A DNA stretch of 64,000 bases from Streptomyces chattanoogensis (GCF_001294335.1 NZ_LGKG01000001.1:62001-126000); one strand, 5' to 3'; shown: positions 8,467 to 17,432, counted from the first letter of the stretch. Translations and numbers: made by a program. Notes: a model not told the origin generated them from the letters alone.

Positions 8467-9615
8467 ATGAGGCTGCTGTTCGTCGCGGGCCCGGCCCCGT
8501 CCGACATCTACGCCGTCGCCCCCCTCGCCACCGCCGCGCGCGCCGCCGGGCACCAGGTGCTGATGTCCACGCCGAAGGAACTGACCCCGGTGGCCACCGG
8601 CGTCGGCCTGCCGACCGTCGCCACGACCACCACACCGATCCCCGACATCAGGGCCACCCGCCGCTCCGGCGAGCGTGAGGTGGTCCCCGATGACGTGGAC
8701 CACCCCGAGTTCATCCAGTACACCGGGCGCTGGTTCGGGCGGCTGGCCGCCGAAACCCTCGTCCGGCTGCGCGAGGTGGCGGCGGCCTGGCGGCCGGACG
8801 TGGTGCTCACCGGCCCGCACGCGTACGCGGGGGCGCTCCTCGCCCACGAGCTGTCCGTACCGTGGATCCGGCACACCTGGACCGTGCTGGACACCGTGGG
8901 CATCCACGTCGGCAGCGAGGGGGAACTGGCGCCGGAGCTGGCCGAACTGGGCCTCGACCGGATTCCCGGACCGGACCTGCTGATCGACAACTGTCCGCCC
9001 GGCATCCGCCCGGCGGACGCTTCCCCCGCGCAGCAGATCCGCTACGTTCCCGTCCATGCCCAGCGCCCGGCCGAGCCGTGGATGTACACCCGCGGCGAGC
9101 GCCGACGGGTGTGCGTCACCGGCGGGCGCATGGCCGCCCTCGATGACGACTTCGAGCTGATCCGCGGCACGGTGCGGCAGCTGGCCGAGTGGGACGCCGA
9201 GGTCGTCATCCCGGCGCCGCGGAAGGCCGCTGACGCGCTGCGCGCCGAGTTCGGCGACATCCGCGCGGGCTGGATCCCGCTGGACGTACTGATGCCGACC
9301 TGCGACCTGATCGTGCACCACGCCGGCGGCGTGCCCGGCCTGACCGGCCTGACGGCCGCGCTCTCGGGCGTCCCACAGCTGCTGATGCCACAGGAGAAGA
9401 GGGTGCACACGGCCGCCCGGCTCGTCGCCGAGTACGGCGCCGCGGTCACCCTGCTTCCGGACGAGGTGAGCACCGACAGCGTCGGCAAGGGCATCCGCGA
9501 GCTGCTCTCCGCCCCGTCCTACGCCGACCGGGCCCAGGCACTGGCTCAGGAGATCGCCCGGATGCCGTCACCCGCCGAGGTCCTGGGCACCGTCGAGCAC
9601 CTGGCACGACGCTGA
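8467..9615 (+). CDS. Glycosyltransferase A (GT1, natural-product type)
   Basis: A 382-residue GT-B fold enzyme that probably moves an NDP-deoxysugar to the scaffold or a growing sugar chain. The donor-binding C-terminal region shows MPTCDLIVHHAGG followed by GVPQLLMPQEKRVHTAARL. It is a clear paralogue of glycosyltransferase D at 15083. Both share long blocks such as VDHPEFIQYTGRWFGR and EPWMYTRGERRRVCVTGG. The ATG at 8467 follows a GGAGGAGACC ribosome site. Acceptor and sugar cannot be read from the sequence. Confidence 0.93.
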   Translation: MRLLFVAGPAPSDIYAVAPLATAARAAGHQVLMSTPKELTPVATGVGLPTVATTTTPIPDIRATRRSGEREVVPDDVDHPEFIQYTGRWFGRLAAETLVRLREVAAAWRPDVVLTGPHAYAGALLAHELSVPWIRHTWTVLDTVGIHVGSEGELAPELAELGLDRIPGPDLLIDNCPPGIRPADASPAQQIRYVPVHAQRPAEPWMYTRGERRRVCVTGGRMAALDDDFELIRGTVRQLAEWDAEVVIPAPRKAADALRAEFGDIRAGWIPLDVLMPTCDLIVHHAGGVPGLTGLTAALSGVPQLLMPQEKRVHTAARLVAEYGAAVTLLPDEVSTDSVGKGIRELLSAPSYADRAQALAQEIARMPSPAEVLGTVEHLARR

Positions 9616-9734
9616 ACCGCGCGGACGCCATCCGCCGACCCGCCGTGGCTCGCCCACGTGCGGGGAAGAGTCGGCGGTCGAACTGGTGGCTGCGGAAAGG
9701 GAGTTGACGTCACCTCATCCGCATCGGCAGCCGC

Positions 9735-9838
9735 AGGCACAGGTACAGCCACAGCCACAGCCACAGTCACAGAAACCGACACAGTCACAGTCACAGGCAC
9801 CGACACAGACACCGACACAGGCACTGCACAGACACCGA
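9735..9838 (+). repeat. Degenerate hexanucleotide tandem repeat (CACAGN) upstream of rmlA
   Basis: About 17 imperfect copies of a 6-nt unit related to CACAGC/CACAGT/CACCGA run up to 14 nt before the rmlA start. This microsatellite replaces any clear promoter or ribosome site. A 65-codon frame crossing it would encode alternating Thr-Ala/Thr-Asp and ends in the rmlA start codon, but it is probably not a gene. Confidence 0.75.
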
Positions 9839-9851
9839 CGGAGACAGGCAT

Positions 9852-10763
9852 ATGAAGGGCATCATCCTCGCTGGTGGCAGCGGCACCCGGCTCAGGCCGC
9901 TGACCGGAGTGGTCTCGAAGCAGATCCTCCCGGTCTACAACAAGCCGATGATCTACTACCCCCTGTCCGTCCTCATGCTCGCCGGCATCCGGGACATCCT
10001 GGTGATCTCCTCGCCGGCTCACCTGGACATGTTCCGCGACCTGCTCGGCGACGGCTCCCGGCTCGGCATCCGGCTGGAGTACGCCGAGCAGAAGGAACCC
10101 AACGGCATCGCCGAGGCGTTCGTCATCGGCGCCGACCACATCGGCGACGACAATGTGGCGCTGATCCTCGGTGACAACGTCTTCCACGGTCACGGCTTCT
10201 CCGAGCTGCTGCGCACCGCCGCCGCCCGCCTCGACGGCTGCGCGCTCTTCGGCTACCCGGTCAACGACCCCTGGCGGTACGGCGTCGCCGAACTGGACGC
10301 CGACCGAAGGCTGACGGCCCTGACGGAGAAGCCCACCGAACCGGTCTCCAACATCGCGGTCACCGGCCTGTACATGTACAGCAACGACGTGGTCCGGATG
10401 GCCCAGGAACTGGTCCCCTCCGACCGCGGCGAGCTGGAGATCACCGATCTGAACAAGGCCTACCTGGCACAAGGCCGGGCCCATCTGGCCGAGCTGGGCC
10501 GCGGGTTCGTCTGGCTCGACATGGGCACCCACGACTCCCTGCTGGAGGCCGGCCACTACGTCCAGATCCTCGAACAACGCCAGGGCATACGCATCGGCTG
10601 CGTCGAGGAGACCGCCTTCCGGATGGGCTACATCAGCGCGGAGCAGTGCCGCCGGCTCGGTGCCGAGCAGTCCAGCACCGAATACGGGTCCTACCTGGTC
10701 AGCCTCGTCGAGGGGGACGGGGTGTACGAGGCGCGGGCCCGCCGGACCGCGCCGGCCGGCTGA
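9852..10763 (+). CDS. rmlA: Glucose-1-phosphate thymidylyltransferase
   Basis: A 303-residue nucleotidyltransferase that makes dTDP-glucose from dTTP and glucose-1-phosphate, the first step for every sugar here. The nucleotide-binding start MKGIILAGGSGTRLRPLT is intact, and KQILPVYNKPMIYYPLS, LILGDNVFHGHGF and the EKP motif follow. The length is normal. It is the only intact rmlA in the window; a remnant lies at 18305. The upstream 100 nt are a tandem repeat, so where its transcription starts is unclear; it may be read from the glycosyltransferase promoter. Confidence 0.96.
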   Translation: MKGIILAGGSGTRLRPLTGVVSKQILPVYNKPMIYYPLSVLMLAGIRDILVISSPAHLDMFRDLLGDGSRLGIRLEYAEQKEPNGIAEAFVIGADHIGDDNVALILGDNVFHGHGFSELLRTAAARLDGCALFGYPVNDPWRYGVAELDADRRLTALTEKPTEPVSNIAVTGLYMYSNDVVRMAQELVPSDRGELEITDLNKAYLAQGRAHLAELGRGFVWLDMGTHDSLLEAGHYVQILEQRQGIRIGCVEETAFRMGYISAEQCRRLGAEQSSTEYGSYLVSLVEGDGVYEARARRTAPAG

Positions 10764-10766
10764 GCC

Positions 10767-10800
10767 CGGGCACCGGCACCGGCACCGGCCCCGGCACCCC
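10767..10800 (+). repeat. Short GGCACC tandem repeat between rmlA and 4-ketoreductase
   Basis: Four to five imperfect copies of GGCACC follow the rmlA stop. A CTCCGGAGGACCC ribosome site then precedes the next gene. The repeat has no evident function and may reflect replication slippage. Confidence 0.5.
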
Positions 10801-10834
10801 TTCTTCTCCTCGCCCACCCACCTCCGGAGGACCC

Positions 10835-11830
10835 ATGCAGGACCCCGCACCGTCCCGGCCCCCGACCGCGGTCGTGCTGGGAGGCACCGGCTGCATCGGA
10901 CGGCACGTCTGTACCGCCTTCGCCCGGCACGGCTACCGCGTCGTCGTCGTGGCCCGCCGGCCCGCCCCGCACGTGGCGGAGCACATGTTCCGTCCCCTGG
11001 ACCTGCTCACGGCGTCCGCCGCCGAGCTGGACGCGCTGTTCCGGGACGCGGACGTACGCGCGAGCGTCGTGGTCAACGCCACCGACATGGCGGGTGCCAC
11101 CGACCTGACCAGCGCCGCGGACGGCGGCGCGGGCCGCGCGGCCGAACTGCTGGCCGCCAACGAGGGGCTGGCCCGCACGCTGGTCGCGGCCCTGGAGGGC
11201 AACCCGGGGAGGCCCCGGCTGGTGCACATCGGCACCATCCACGAATACGGGCCCGGCCAGGCAGGGGTCCCGTTGCACGAGGAGATCGAGCCGCGGCCCG
11301 CGAACGCCTACGCGGACGCCAAGCTGGCCGCGTCCAGGACCCTCCTCGACGCGGCCTGCGCGGGCCGCGTCGACGGCGTCGCGCTCCGGCTCGTCAACAC
11401 CTGCGGCCCCTACCCGACCCCGGCGGGTTTCCCGGGCAAGCTCCTCCCCAGGCTGCGCGCCGCGCGGCAGGGCGCCGAACTCTCCGTGCGCGTCGTCGAC
11501 GCACGGCGCGACTGGATCGATGTGCGCGACGTCGCCGAAGCGTGCGTGCTGGCCGCCGAACGGCCGGTCAGCGGACGGGTGTTCAACATCGGCAGCGGGA
11601 TCGCGGTGCCGATGCGGGAACTGGTCGCCCACTGCCTCTCCGCCGCCGGCCTGCCGGATTCCGGCGTCACGGAGGAGGACCGCCCGGGGCACGGCGGCGT
11701 GCGCGGCCTGGGCGCCGACTGGATCCAGGCCGACATCCGACTGGCCCGCGACCTGCTGGGCTTCGCCCCGCGCTTCGGACTCAGGCAGTCACTACAGGAC
11801 ATGTGGGATGCGGGCGCCACCAGCCGCTGA
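10835..11830 (+). CDS. SDR NDP-hexose 4-ketoreductase (copy 1)
   Basis: A 331-residue extended SDR with the NAD(P) loop VVLGGTGCIGRH, the GTIHEYG strand and a YxxxK catalytic pair in NAYADAKLAAS. The DWIDVRDVAEACV motif and a late RLARDLLGFAPR segment match 4-ketoreductases of deoxysugar pathways (UrdR/EryBIV-like). It would set the C-4 hydroxyl of one NDP-2,6-dideoxyhexose. Its C-terminal half resembles the copy at 21942. The start at ATG 10835 has a good GGAGGA site 6 nt upstream. C-4 stereochemistry cannot be predicted. Confidence 0.88.
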   Translation: MQDPAPSRPPTAVVLGGTGCIGRHVCTAFARHGYRVVVVARRPAPHVAEHMFRPLDLLTASAAELDALFRDADVRASVVVNATDMAGATDLTSAADGGAGRAAELLAANEGLARTLVAALEGNPGRPRLVHIGTIHEYGPGQAGVPLHEEIEPRPANAYADAKLAASRTLLDAACAGRVDGVALRLVNTCGPYPTPAGFPGKLLPRLRAARQGAELSVRVVDARRDWIDVRDVAEACVLAAERPVSGRVFNIGSGIAVPMRELVAHCLSAAGLPDSGVTEEDRPGHGGVRGLGADWIQADIRLARDLLGFAPRFGLRQSLQDMWDAGATSR

Positions 11831-12560
11831 TCCGCCCCTCCCGCGACGGCCGGCCGCGCCGTCTTCCTGGCCCGCGCCTCCGCCGCCTGCAAACCACCGG
11901 TCTTGGCCGCCGGCCCGCTACGACGACGGCTCCAGTCTCTCCCGCCTCGCAGAACTGGAGGTCCGCATCCTCGTGTTGAGGGTTCCTGGGCGGCCGGCAG
12001 GCTTCCTTGCGACCGCCCCGCCACCGCGAGTTCGACCGCTGCACCCAGGGCTGTGATCGGTGTCACTATTTATGGTTCCTTGGCATTCCTCTTGGATTCC
12101 TCTGTGATTGCTGACTTGTTCCTGGTTATCTTTATGAAATTCACGCACTGACGTGGTTGCTTTCTGTGTGCCGGAGCGAAGAAACTCGTCATTACCTTCC
12201 GCTGCAGTGTCTCGGTCGGTCATCACAGATTTTCGGTACTGCCATTCCGGCTTCAGGTCGTGGCGGGGGTGGGATTCGTCTTTGCCGTCGCGGTGCTGAA
12301 CGTGCAGGCAGCGCGCTCCCGTCCGCCGGCCGAGGAGCGGCAACAGCGCCCTGTACGGGACCGCCGTACAGCGGATATCGCATGCGGCGGATGTGGATAT
12401 CGACGCGGCGTACTGGTCGCCGCCCCCCTGTCTCTCATGACGGAAGTCGCGGTGGGCGGGCTGGTGGTGGCTAGCCGGGATCTCGTCCCACGCACCCCGG
12501 GCCGTGCGGCGGGTGAGCGTCGGAAAGGCTGGTCGATTCACTCATGGGAAAGGAGTTCGA
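11831..12560. other. 730-nt intergenic stretch with an AT-richer core
   Basis: I see no supported gene here. Bases about 12050-12250 are clearly richer in A and T than the rest of the cluster (for example around TATTTATGG and CTTTATGAAATTC) and could hold the promoter for glycosyltransferases B and C. A perfect 8-bp dyad lies at 12351-12371. Short frames in the area have poor codon use and no family signature. The stretch may be the scar of a deletion or insertion. Confidence 0.6.
12351..12371. promoter_or_regulatory. Perfect 8-5-8 dyad CTGTACGG/CCGTACAG
   Basis: CTGTACGG and CCGTACAG, separated by 5 nt, form a perfect inverted repeat 190 nt upstream of glycosyltransferase B. It could be a regulator site or an RNA hairpin. 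Nothing else identifies it. Confidence 0.3.
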
Positions 12561-13802
12561 GTGCGGGTTCTGTTTGCCGTGTCCAACTGGCCTGGGCACT
12601 GGGCCTCTATGGTGCCCCTGGGGTGGGCGTTGCAGGCGGCTGGGCACGAAGTGAACGTCATGTGTACGCCATGCCAGACGCAACCGGTAAGCGGCGCAGG
12701 GCTCATGCCGGTTCCGATTCTCGAGGCTATGGACATGACGGTGCGGGGCCGGCTGCACAATTTCCGCATGGCCGAATTCGGCTCATGGCCCTTTTCGGAA
12801 CTCCCGCTGCACCCGCTCACCGGGAAACCGCTTGACTCGCTCGATGAATTCGATATGAGTGCGTGGTCCCAGGAGAACCATGACTGGGCCATCGGTGTCA
12901 CGACTCGGAGCAGTGACGCCGCGGTGGATTTCGCGCGCTGGTGGCGTCCCGATCTCGTGGTCCACGACATCATGAGCTTCGAAGGGCCGCTCGTCGGGAA
13001 AGTCCTGGACATTCCCGCCGTGTTGCAGCTGTGGGGGCCCGTCGGTCCGGAGGACGACGTGCCGGGAGCACCGCCGGGGGCGAGCTTCGTGCCCATGGAC
13101 CCCAGTGGGGCGTTCCCCCGGCACGGCGTGGGGCAGATGGGGCCGCACGTCTATGAGCACGTGATCGACCCCTCTCCCACAAGCGCGCGACCACCCCTGA
13201 AGGCCGAGCGGCTGTCCATCCGTCATGTGCCGTACAACGGTCCTGGAGCGCGGCTGCCGCACGGCGAGAGCGGCTCTGCCGGACCGCGGGTGTGCGTGGT
13301 GTGGGGGACCTCCGTCAGCGGCATTTACGGGCCGGCTTCGTTCGCGGTGCCTCGTGTGGTGAGCGCTCTCGCAGGGCTGGGCGCAGAGGTCCTCGTTCTG
13401 CTCGCGGGTGCCGACCGCGAGCGGATGGAGCGCGTGGGAGCGCTTCCACCCGGTGTGCGGCTGATGGAGCGCACGCCGTTGCATTTGCTGCTGCCCAGCT
13501 GCGATGTGGTCATCCACCACGGGGGCGCCGGCTGCGCCATGACCGCTCTGACCGCTGGAGTGCCGCAGCTGGCCATCCACACAGGCCTGGATCAGGAAGT
13601 GATCGCCGGCCGCATCGCCGGAGCCGGTGCGGCCCGGTCTCTGTCCAATGTTCAGGCGGACGAGGGGGCGATTCGTGCGGCCGTCACGTCACTCCTCACG
13701 GATCCCGCCCATGCGATCGCCGCACGGAAACTGCGGGACGAGATGGAGTCCCAGCCCACTCCGGCGGCGCTGGTGTCTTCGCTGTCCGCCCTCGCTCAGT
13801 GA
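12561..13802 (+). CDS. Glycosyltransferase B
   Basis: A 413-residue GT1-type enzyme beginning VRVLFAVSNWPGHWASMVPL. It has the acceptor-side FDMSAWSQENHDW stretch and the donor site SCDVVIHHGGAGCAMTAL followed by GVPQLAIHTGLDQEV. The GTG at 12561 is chosen because AAAGGAG lies 5 nt upstream and the protein then starts like its relatives; the in-frame ATG at 12504 has no ribosome site. It reads on to glycosyltransferase C after 13 nt. Codon use is less GC-biased than in the flanking glycosyltransferases, hinting at a separate origin for B and C. Confidence 0.9.
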   Translation: MRVLFAVSNWPGHWASMVPLGWALQAAGHEVNVMCTPCQTQPVSGAGLMPVPILEAMDMTVRGRLHNFRMAEFGSWPFSELPLHPLTGKPLDSLDEFDMSAWSQENHDWAIGVTTRSSDAAVDFARWWRPDLVVHDIMSFEGPLVGKVLDIPAVLQLWGPVGPEDDVPGAPPGASFVPMDPSGAFPRHGVGQMGPHVYEHVIDPSPTSARPPLKAERLSIRHVPYNGPGARLPHGESGSAGPRVCVVWGTSVSGIYGPASFAVPRVVSALAGLGAEVLVLLAGADRERMERVGALPPGVRLMERTPLHLLLPSCDVVIHHGGAGCAMTALTAGVPQLAIHTGLDQEVIAGRIAGAGAARSLSNVQADEGAIRAAVTSLLTDPAHAIAARKLRDEMESQPTPAALVSSLSALAQ

Positions 13803-13815
13803 GTAGGAGACCTGA

Positions 13816-14994
13816 ATGCGCGTCCTGGTGATGACGACTCCTGACCCGAGCCACCTGGCGACTTTGGTGCCGGTCGCCTGGGCTCTGCGTACCGCGGGCC
13901 ACGAGGTGCTCGTCCTGGGGAGACCCGACAGCGCGGAACCGGCCCGTACGGCAGGGCTGAACTTCGTGAGCCTGGGCGGGCTGTTCGACACCGAACAGAT
14001 GGTGCTCAGTGACCTGGCACCAGGGAAACGCCCACTGGAATCCCGGCCGCGCGGTACGAAGGGCGGCTTCGGAGGTGTGTGGATCGAGCATGCGAAATCC
14101 ATGGTGGAGGACTACCTGGGTTTTGCCCGCTCCTTCCGTCCGGAACTGATCATTTCCGATCCGCTGGAGTACAGCGCACTCATTCTGGGAGCCTTGCTGA
14201 GGGTCCCGGTCGTTCACCATCGTTGGGGTGTCGATCCGATCGGCACGCCCCGGCTCCCCACAGCCAGGGAAGAACTGCGCGGGACCTGCCAGTCGCTGGG
14301 CCTTGAAACTCTCCCCGAGCCCACGGTGGTCCTTGATTCCTGCCCCGGCGCACTGCAGCTCCCGGAACTGAAGCCCGAGACCCCGGTGCGCTATGTGCCG
14401 TTCAACGGCAGCGAGATGCTGCCTTCTTGGCTGCGTGCGGAGTGGGACCGGCGAGACTCGCGCTCCAAGCGGGTCGCCGTCTCTCTCGGCAGAAGAACCC
14501 TGGTCTACAACGGGGTGCCCTTCGTGCGGGCGCTGCTGCGCTCGTTCGCGGAGATGCAGGACGTCGAACTGATCGCCACCGTCGGCGCGGAGTACCGGGA
14601 GCGCATCGGTCCGGTGCCGGCCAACGTGCGGATGGTCGACCCTGTCCCGCTCCATCTGCTCCTCGGCTCCTGCGATGCCATCATCACCCACGGCGGTGCG
14701 GCCACCACCATGACCGCCACCCTCTTCGGGCTGCCGCAGCTCGTACTTCCGCAGATGGCCGATTGTTTCGCGCACGGCGACCGCTTGGCGGCCACCGGCG
14801 CGGGAATCAGCTTCGACACCGTGACCGCCCAAGACGATGCGGGGCTTCTCCGCGAGGCGCTGACACAGCTGCTCACAGACCCCCGGTACGCCGAGGCGGC
14901 CGGATCCCTGCGTACGGAAATGGCGGGCATGCCGTCCCCCGCGCAGATCGCCTCCGATCTGGAGCAGCTCGCTCTTTCCCGCGCCCACAGCTGA
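13816..14994 (+). CDS. Glycosyltransferase C
   Basis: A 392-residue GT1-type enzyme with N-terminal MRVLVMTTPDPSHLATLVPV and donor-binding SCDAIITHGGAATTMTA followed by GLPQLVLPQMADCFAHGDRL. It follows glycosyltransferase B by 13 nt with a GTAGGAGAC site, so the two are cotranscribed. It shares the somewhat lower GC of B. In the EryCIII/DesVII-like set such enzymes often need a P450-like helper, but none of the haem-less type is visible here. Substrates are unknown. Confidence 0.9.
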   Translation: MRVLVMTTPDPSHLATLVPVAWALRTAGHEVLVLGRPDSAEPARTAGLNFVSLGGLFDTEQMVLSDLAPGKRPLESRPRGTKGGFGGVWIEHAKSMVEDYLGFARSFRPELIISDPLEYSALILGALLRVPVVHHRWGVDPIGTPRLPTAREELRGTCQSLGLETLPEPTVVLDSCPGALQLPELKPETPVRYVPFNGSEMLPSWLRAEWDRRDSRSKRVAVSLGRRTLVYNGVPFVRALLRSFAEMQDVELIATVGAEYRERIGPVPANVRMVDPVPLHLLLGSCDAIITHGGAATTMTATLFGLPQLVLPQMADCFAHGDRLAATGAGISFDTVTAQDDAGLLREALTQLLTDPRYAEAAGSLRTEMAGMPSPAQIASDLEQLALSRAHS

Positions 14995-15009
14995 ATTGAG
15001 CGTCAGTGC

Positions 15010-15025
15010 GCACCTGCTCACCTGA
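15010..15025 (+). pseudogene. Relic of a P450 3' end upstream of glycosyltransferase D
   Basis: GCACCTGCTCACCTGA is identical to the last 16 bases, including the stop, of the P450 at 7145-8326. It lies 58 nt upstream of glycosyltransferase D, whose paralogue A follows that P450. The simplest reading is that a P450-glycosyltransferase unit was duplicated and the second P450 later lost. Confidence 0.5.
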
Positions 15026-15082
15026 CCCACTTCCCGTTCGGGAAGCAGCCCCCCGACAAGACGAGAAGAGAACGGTTCGCCC

Positions 15083-16228
15083 ATGAAGATGCTGTTCGTC
15101 GCGGGCCCCACCCCGTCCAACGCGTTCGCTCTCGCCCCGCTCGCGACCGCGGCACGTGATGAGGGGCACCAGGTTTTCATGTCGACACTGAAGGAGCGGA
15201 CATCGGTGGTGGCCGGGCTCGGCCTGCCCGCCATCGCCGCCACCACCACCCCGATAGCCGACATCAAGGCCACGCGGCGCTCCGGCGAGCGGGAGATCGT
15301 CCCGGACGACGTGGACCACCCCGAGTTCATCCAGTACACGGGCCGCTGGTTCGGGCGTGTGGCGGCGGAAAGCCTGGTACAGCTGCGGGAGGTGGCGGCC
15401 GGCTGGCGCCCGGACGTCGTGATCGGAGGCCCGCACGCCTACGCGGCGGCGCTCCTGGCCCACGAACTGTCGGTGCCGTGGGTGCGGCACACCTGGGCCG
15501 CGCTGGACACCGTGGGCATCCACGTGGGCAGCGAGGGGGAACTCGAGCCGGAACTACGGCAGTTGGGCCTGGACGGCGTCCCGCAGCCCGATCTGCTGAT
15601 CGACAACTGCCCGCCCGGAGTCCGGTGGGCCGGCGCCGCCCCCGCCCAACAGCTCCGGTGGGTCCCCATCAACTCCCAGAATCCCGTCGAACCGTGGATG
15701 TACACCCGCGGCGAGCGGCGCAGGGTGTGTGTGACGGGCGGAAGCATGGCCGCCCGGGACAACAACTTCGAGCTCATCCGGAGCATGGTGGACAGCCTCG
15801 CCGTCCTGGACGCCGAGATCGTCATCCCCGCGCCGGAGGAGGTCGCCGCCGAACTGCGCAACCAGTGCGACGGCATCCGGGCGGGCTGGATTCCGCTGGA
15901 CGTGCTGATGCCGACCTGCGACCTCATCGTGCACCACGCCGGCGGCCTCACCGGACAGACCGCAATGATCTCGGGAGTGCCGCAACTGCTCCTGCCCCAG
16001 GAGAAGAAGGTCCGCCGCGCCGCGCAACTCGTCGCCGACTACGGTGCCGCGATCAACCTGCTGCCCGACGAGGTCACCCCCGACAGCGTCGCGAAGGCCC
16101 TCCAGACACTCATTGAGGACTCGGCTTACAAGGACAGGTCCCAGGCTCTCGGCCGGGAGATCGCCGCCATGCCGTCCCCCAGCGAAGTGGTCGGCGTACT
16201 CGAGGACCTGGCAACCCGCACACGTTAG
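15083..16228 (+). CDS. Glycosyltransferase D (paralogue of A)
   Basis: A 381-residue GT1-type enzyme, closely similar to glycosyltransferase A across its length. Both begin LFVAGPxPS, share the VPDDVDHPEFIQYTGRW and PWMYTRGERRRVCVTGG blocks, and have near-identical donor regions (MPTCDLIVHHAGG, GVPQLLLPQEKKV). The pair probably adds successive sugars or acts at two chain positions. The stretch between HHAGG and SGVPQ is a few residues shorter than in A. It starts at an ATG after GAGAAGAGAA and is followed after 12 nt by glycosyltransferase E. Confidence 0.93.
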   Translation: MKMLFVAGPTPSNAFALAPLATAARDEGHQVFMSTLKERTSVVAGLGLPAIAATTTPIADIKATRRSGEREIVPDDVDHPEFIQYTGRWFGRVAAESLVQLREVAAGWRPDVVIGGPHAYAAALLAHELSVPWVRHTWAALDTVGIHVGSEGELEPELRQLGLDGVPQPDLLIDNCPPGVRWAGAAPAQQLRWVPINSQNPVEPWMYTRGERRRVCVTGGSMAARDNNFELIRSMVDSLAVLDAEIVIPAPEEVAAELRNQCDGIRAGWIPLDVLMPTCDLIVHHAGGLTGQTAMISGVPQLLLPQEKKVRRAAQLVADYGAAINLLPDEVTPDSVAKALQTLIEDSAYKDRSQALGREIAAMPSPSEVVGVLEDLATRTR

Positions 16229-16240
16229 GGAGACATGTCG

Positions 16241-17389
16241 ATGAGGGTTCTCTTCGTCACCGGCGGCGGCCAGGCGACCGTGTTCTCGCTGGCCCCGCTC
16301 GCCACGGCCCTGCGCGGCGCGGGCCACGAGATCTTCATGGCGGCCAACAGCGACCTGATGTCCGCCACCGAGGCGGCGGCGATCCCGGCGGTCTCGACGA
16401 CCGACCTGCCGATCCGGCACTTCATCTCCCAGGACCGGCAGGGGCGGCCGGTGCCTCCGCCACTCGACGCCGGGGTGACCGAGCAGGGCGTGTTCACCGG
16501 CCGCTGGTTCGGCCGTATGGCCGCCGCGAGCCTGGGCGTCCTCAAGGAGTTCACGGCGGCGTGGCGCCCCGATGTCGTCGTCGGCGGGACCATGACATAC
16601 GCGGCACCGCTGCTGGCGCGGCATCTCGGGGTCCCGTGGGTGCGGCTGGCGTGGGACGCGATCGACGCGACGCATGTGCACCCCGGCGCCGACGAGGAAC
16701 TCCAACCCGAGCTGAGCGAGCTGGGACTGGCGCACCTCCCCGAGCCCGACCTGTTCATCGACGTGTGCCCGCCCAGTCTGCGGCCTGCCGCCGCCCGCCC
16801 GGCATCGCCGATGCGGTATGTCCCCGCGAATCGGCAACGGCAGCTCGAACCGTGGATGTACACCCGTGGGGACCGCCGCCGGATCTGCCTCACCGCCGGC
16901 AGCCAGGTGACCCGCGACGGCCACCACAAGCTCTTCGAGTTCCTGACGCGTACGGTGGCCGAGCTGGCCCCGCTCGACGCCGAAGTCCTGATCGCCGCTC
17001 CCGACGGCCTTGCCGCCGACCTGCGCGAGGCCTGCGGCGATGTGCGCGCGGGGTGGTTCCCCCTGGACGTTGTGGCCCCGACGTGTGATCTGCTCGTGCA
17101 CCACGGGGGCGGCGTGACCAGCCTGACGGGCATGTACTTCGGGACGCCCCAAGTCATCGTCCCAGGCGCGGAGATGCTCGCCGACGCGGCCGAGCGCCTG
17201 GCCGGCTACGGCGCGGCCGTGACGCTGAAGACCGGAGAGGACGCGCCCGACGCCGTCGGTGCGGCATGCCGCGAGGCCGTCTCGGACGTCTCCTATGTCA
17301 CCCGCGCCCAGGCGCTCCGCGACGAGATCACGGCCATGCCGTCGCCGAACCAGATGGTGGGCGCGCTGGCGGCTCTGGCGCACCGCTGA
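16241..17389 (+). CDS. Glycosyltransferase E
   Basis: A 382-residue GT1-type enzyme starting MRVLFVTGGGQATVFSLAPL, a start typical of angucycline-type enzymes such as the UrdGT and LanGT groups. The donor site reads TCDLLVHHGGGVTSLTGMYF then GTPQVIVPGAEML. I prefer the ATG at 16241, because the GGGAG site then has a normal 8-nt spacing; the in-frame ATG at 16235 is only 2 nt from it. It shares the EPWMYTRGDRRR block with A and D, so the three form one subfamily. It ends the B-E glycosyltransferase block. Confidence 0.92.
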   Translation: MRVLFVTGGGQATVFSLAPLATALRGAGHEIFMAANSDLMSATEAAAIPAVSTTDLPIRHFISQDRQGRPVPPPLDAGVTEQGVFTGRWFGRMAAASLGVLKEFTAAWRPDVVVGGTMTYAAPLLARHLGVPWVRLAWDAIDATHVHPGADEELQPELSELGLAHLPEPDLFIDVCPPSLRPAAARPASPMRYVPANRQRQLEPWMYTRGDRRRICLTAGSQVTRDGHHKLFEFLTRTVAELAPLDAEVLIAAPDGLAADLREACGDVRAGWFPLDVVAPTCDLLVHHGGGVTSLTGMYFGTPQVIVPGAEMLADAAERLAGYGAAVTLKTGEDAPDAVGAACREAVSDVSYVTRAQALRDEITAMPSPNQMVGALAALAHR

Positions 17390-17432
17390 ACGTTCCTCCG
17401 ACATTTCTTGTAAAAGCTCTGAAGTGGCGGTG

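Noticed and set aside
9658..9855. 65-codon frame ending in the rmlA start codon (ATGA overlap)
   Set aside because: It crosses the hexanucleotide repeat and encodes alternating Thr-Ala/Thr-Asp. It has no ribosome site, so translation is unlikely.
10766..10800. GGCACC repeats and other short repeats as a CRISPR array
   Set aside because: Units are 6-21 nt in direct tandem without unique spacers, and no cas genes are seen anywhere in the window.
11903..12151. 82-codon frame in the gap before glycosyltransferase B
   Set aside because: It has no ribosome site or family match and ends in an AT-rich stretch. It reads as non-coding.
12504..12560. ATG at 12504 as the start of glycosyltransferase B
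   Set aside because: The extra 19 residues are not like the family, while the GTG at 12561 has a good ribosome site and gives the family start.
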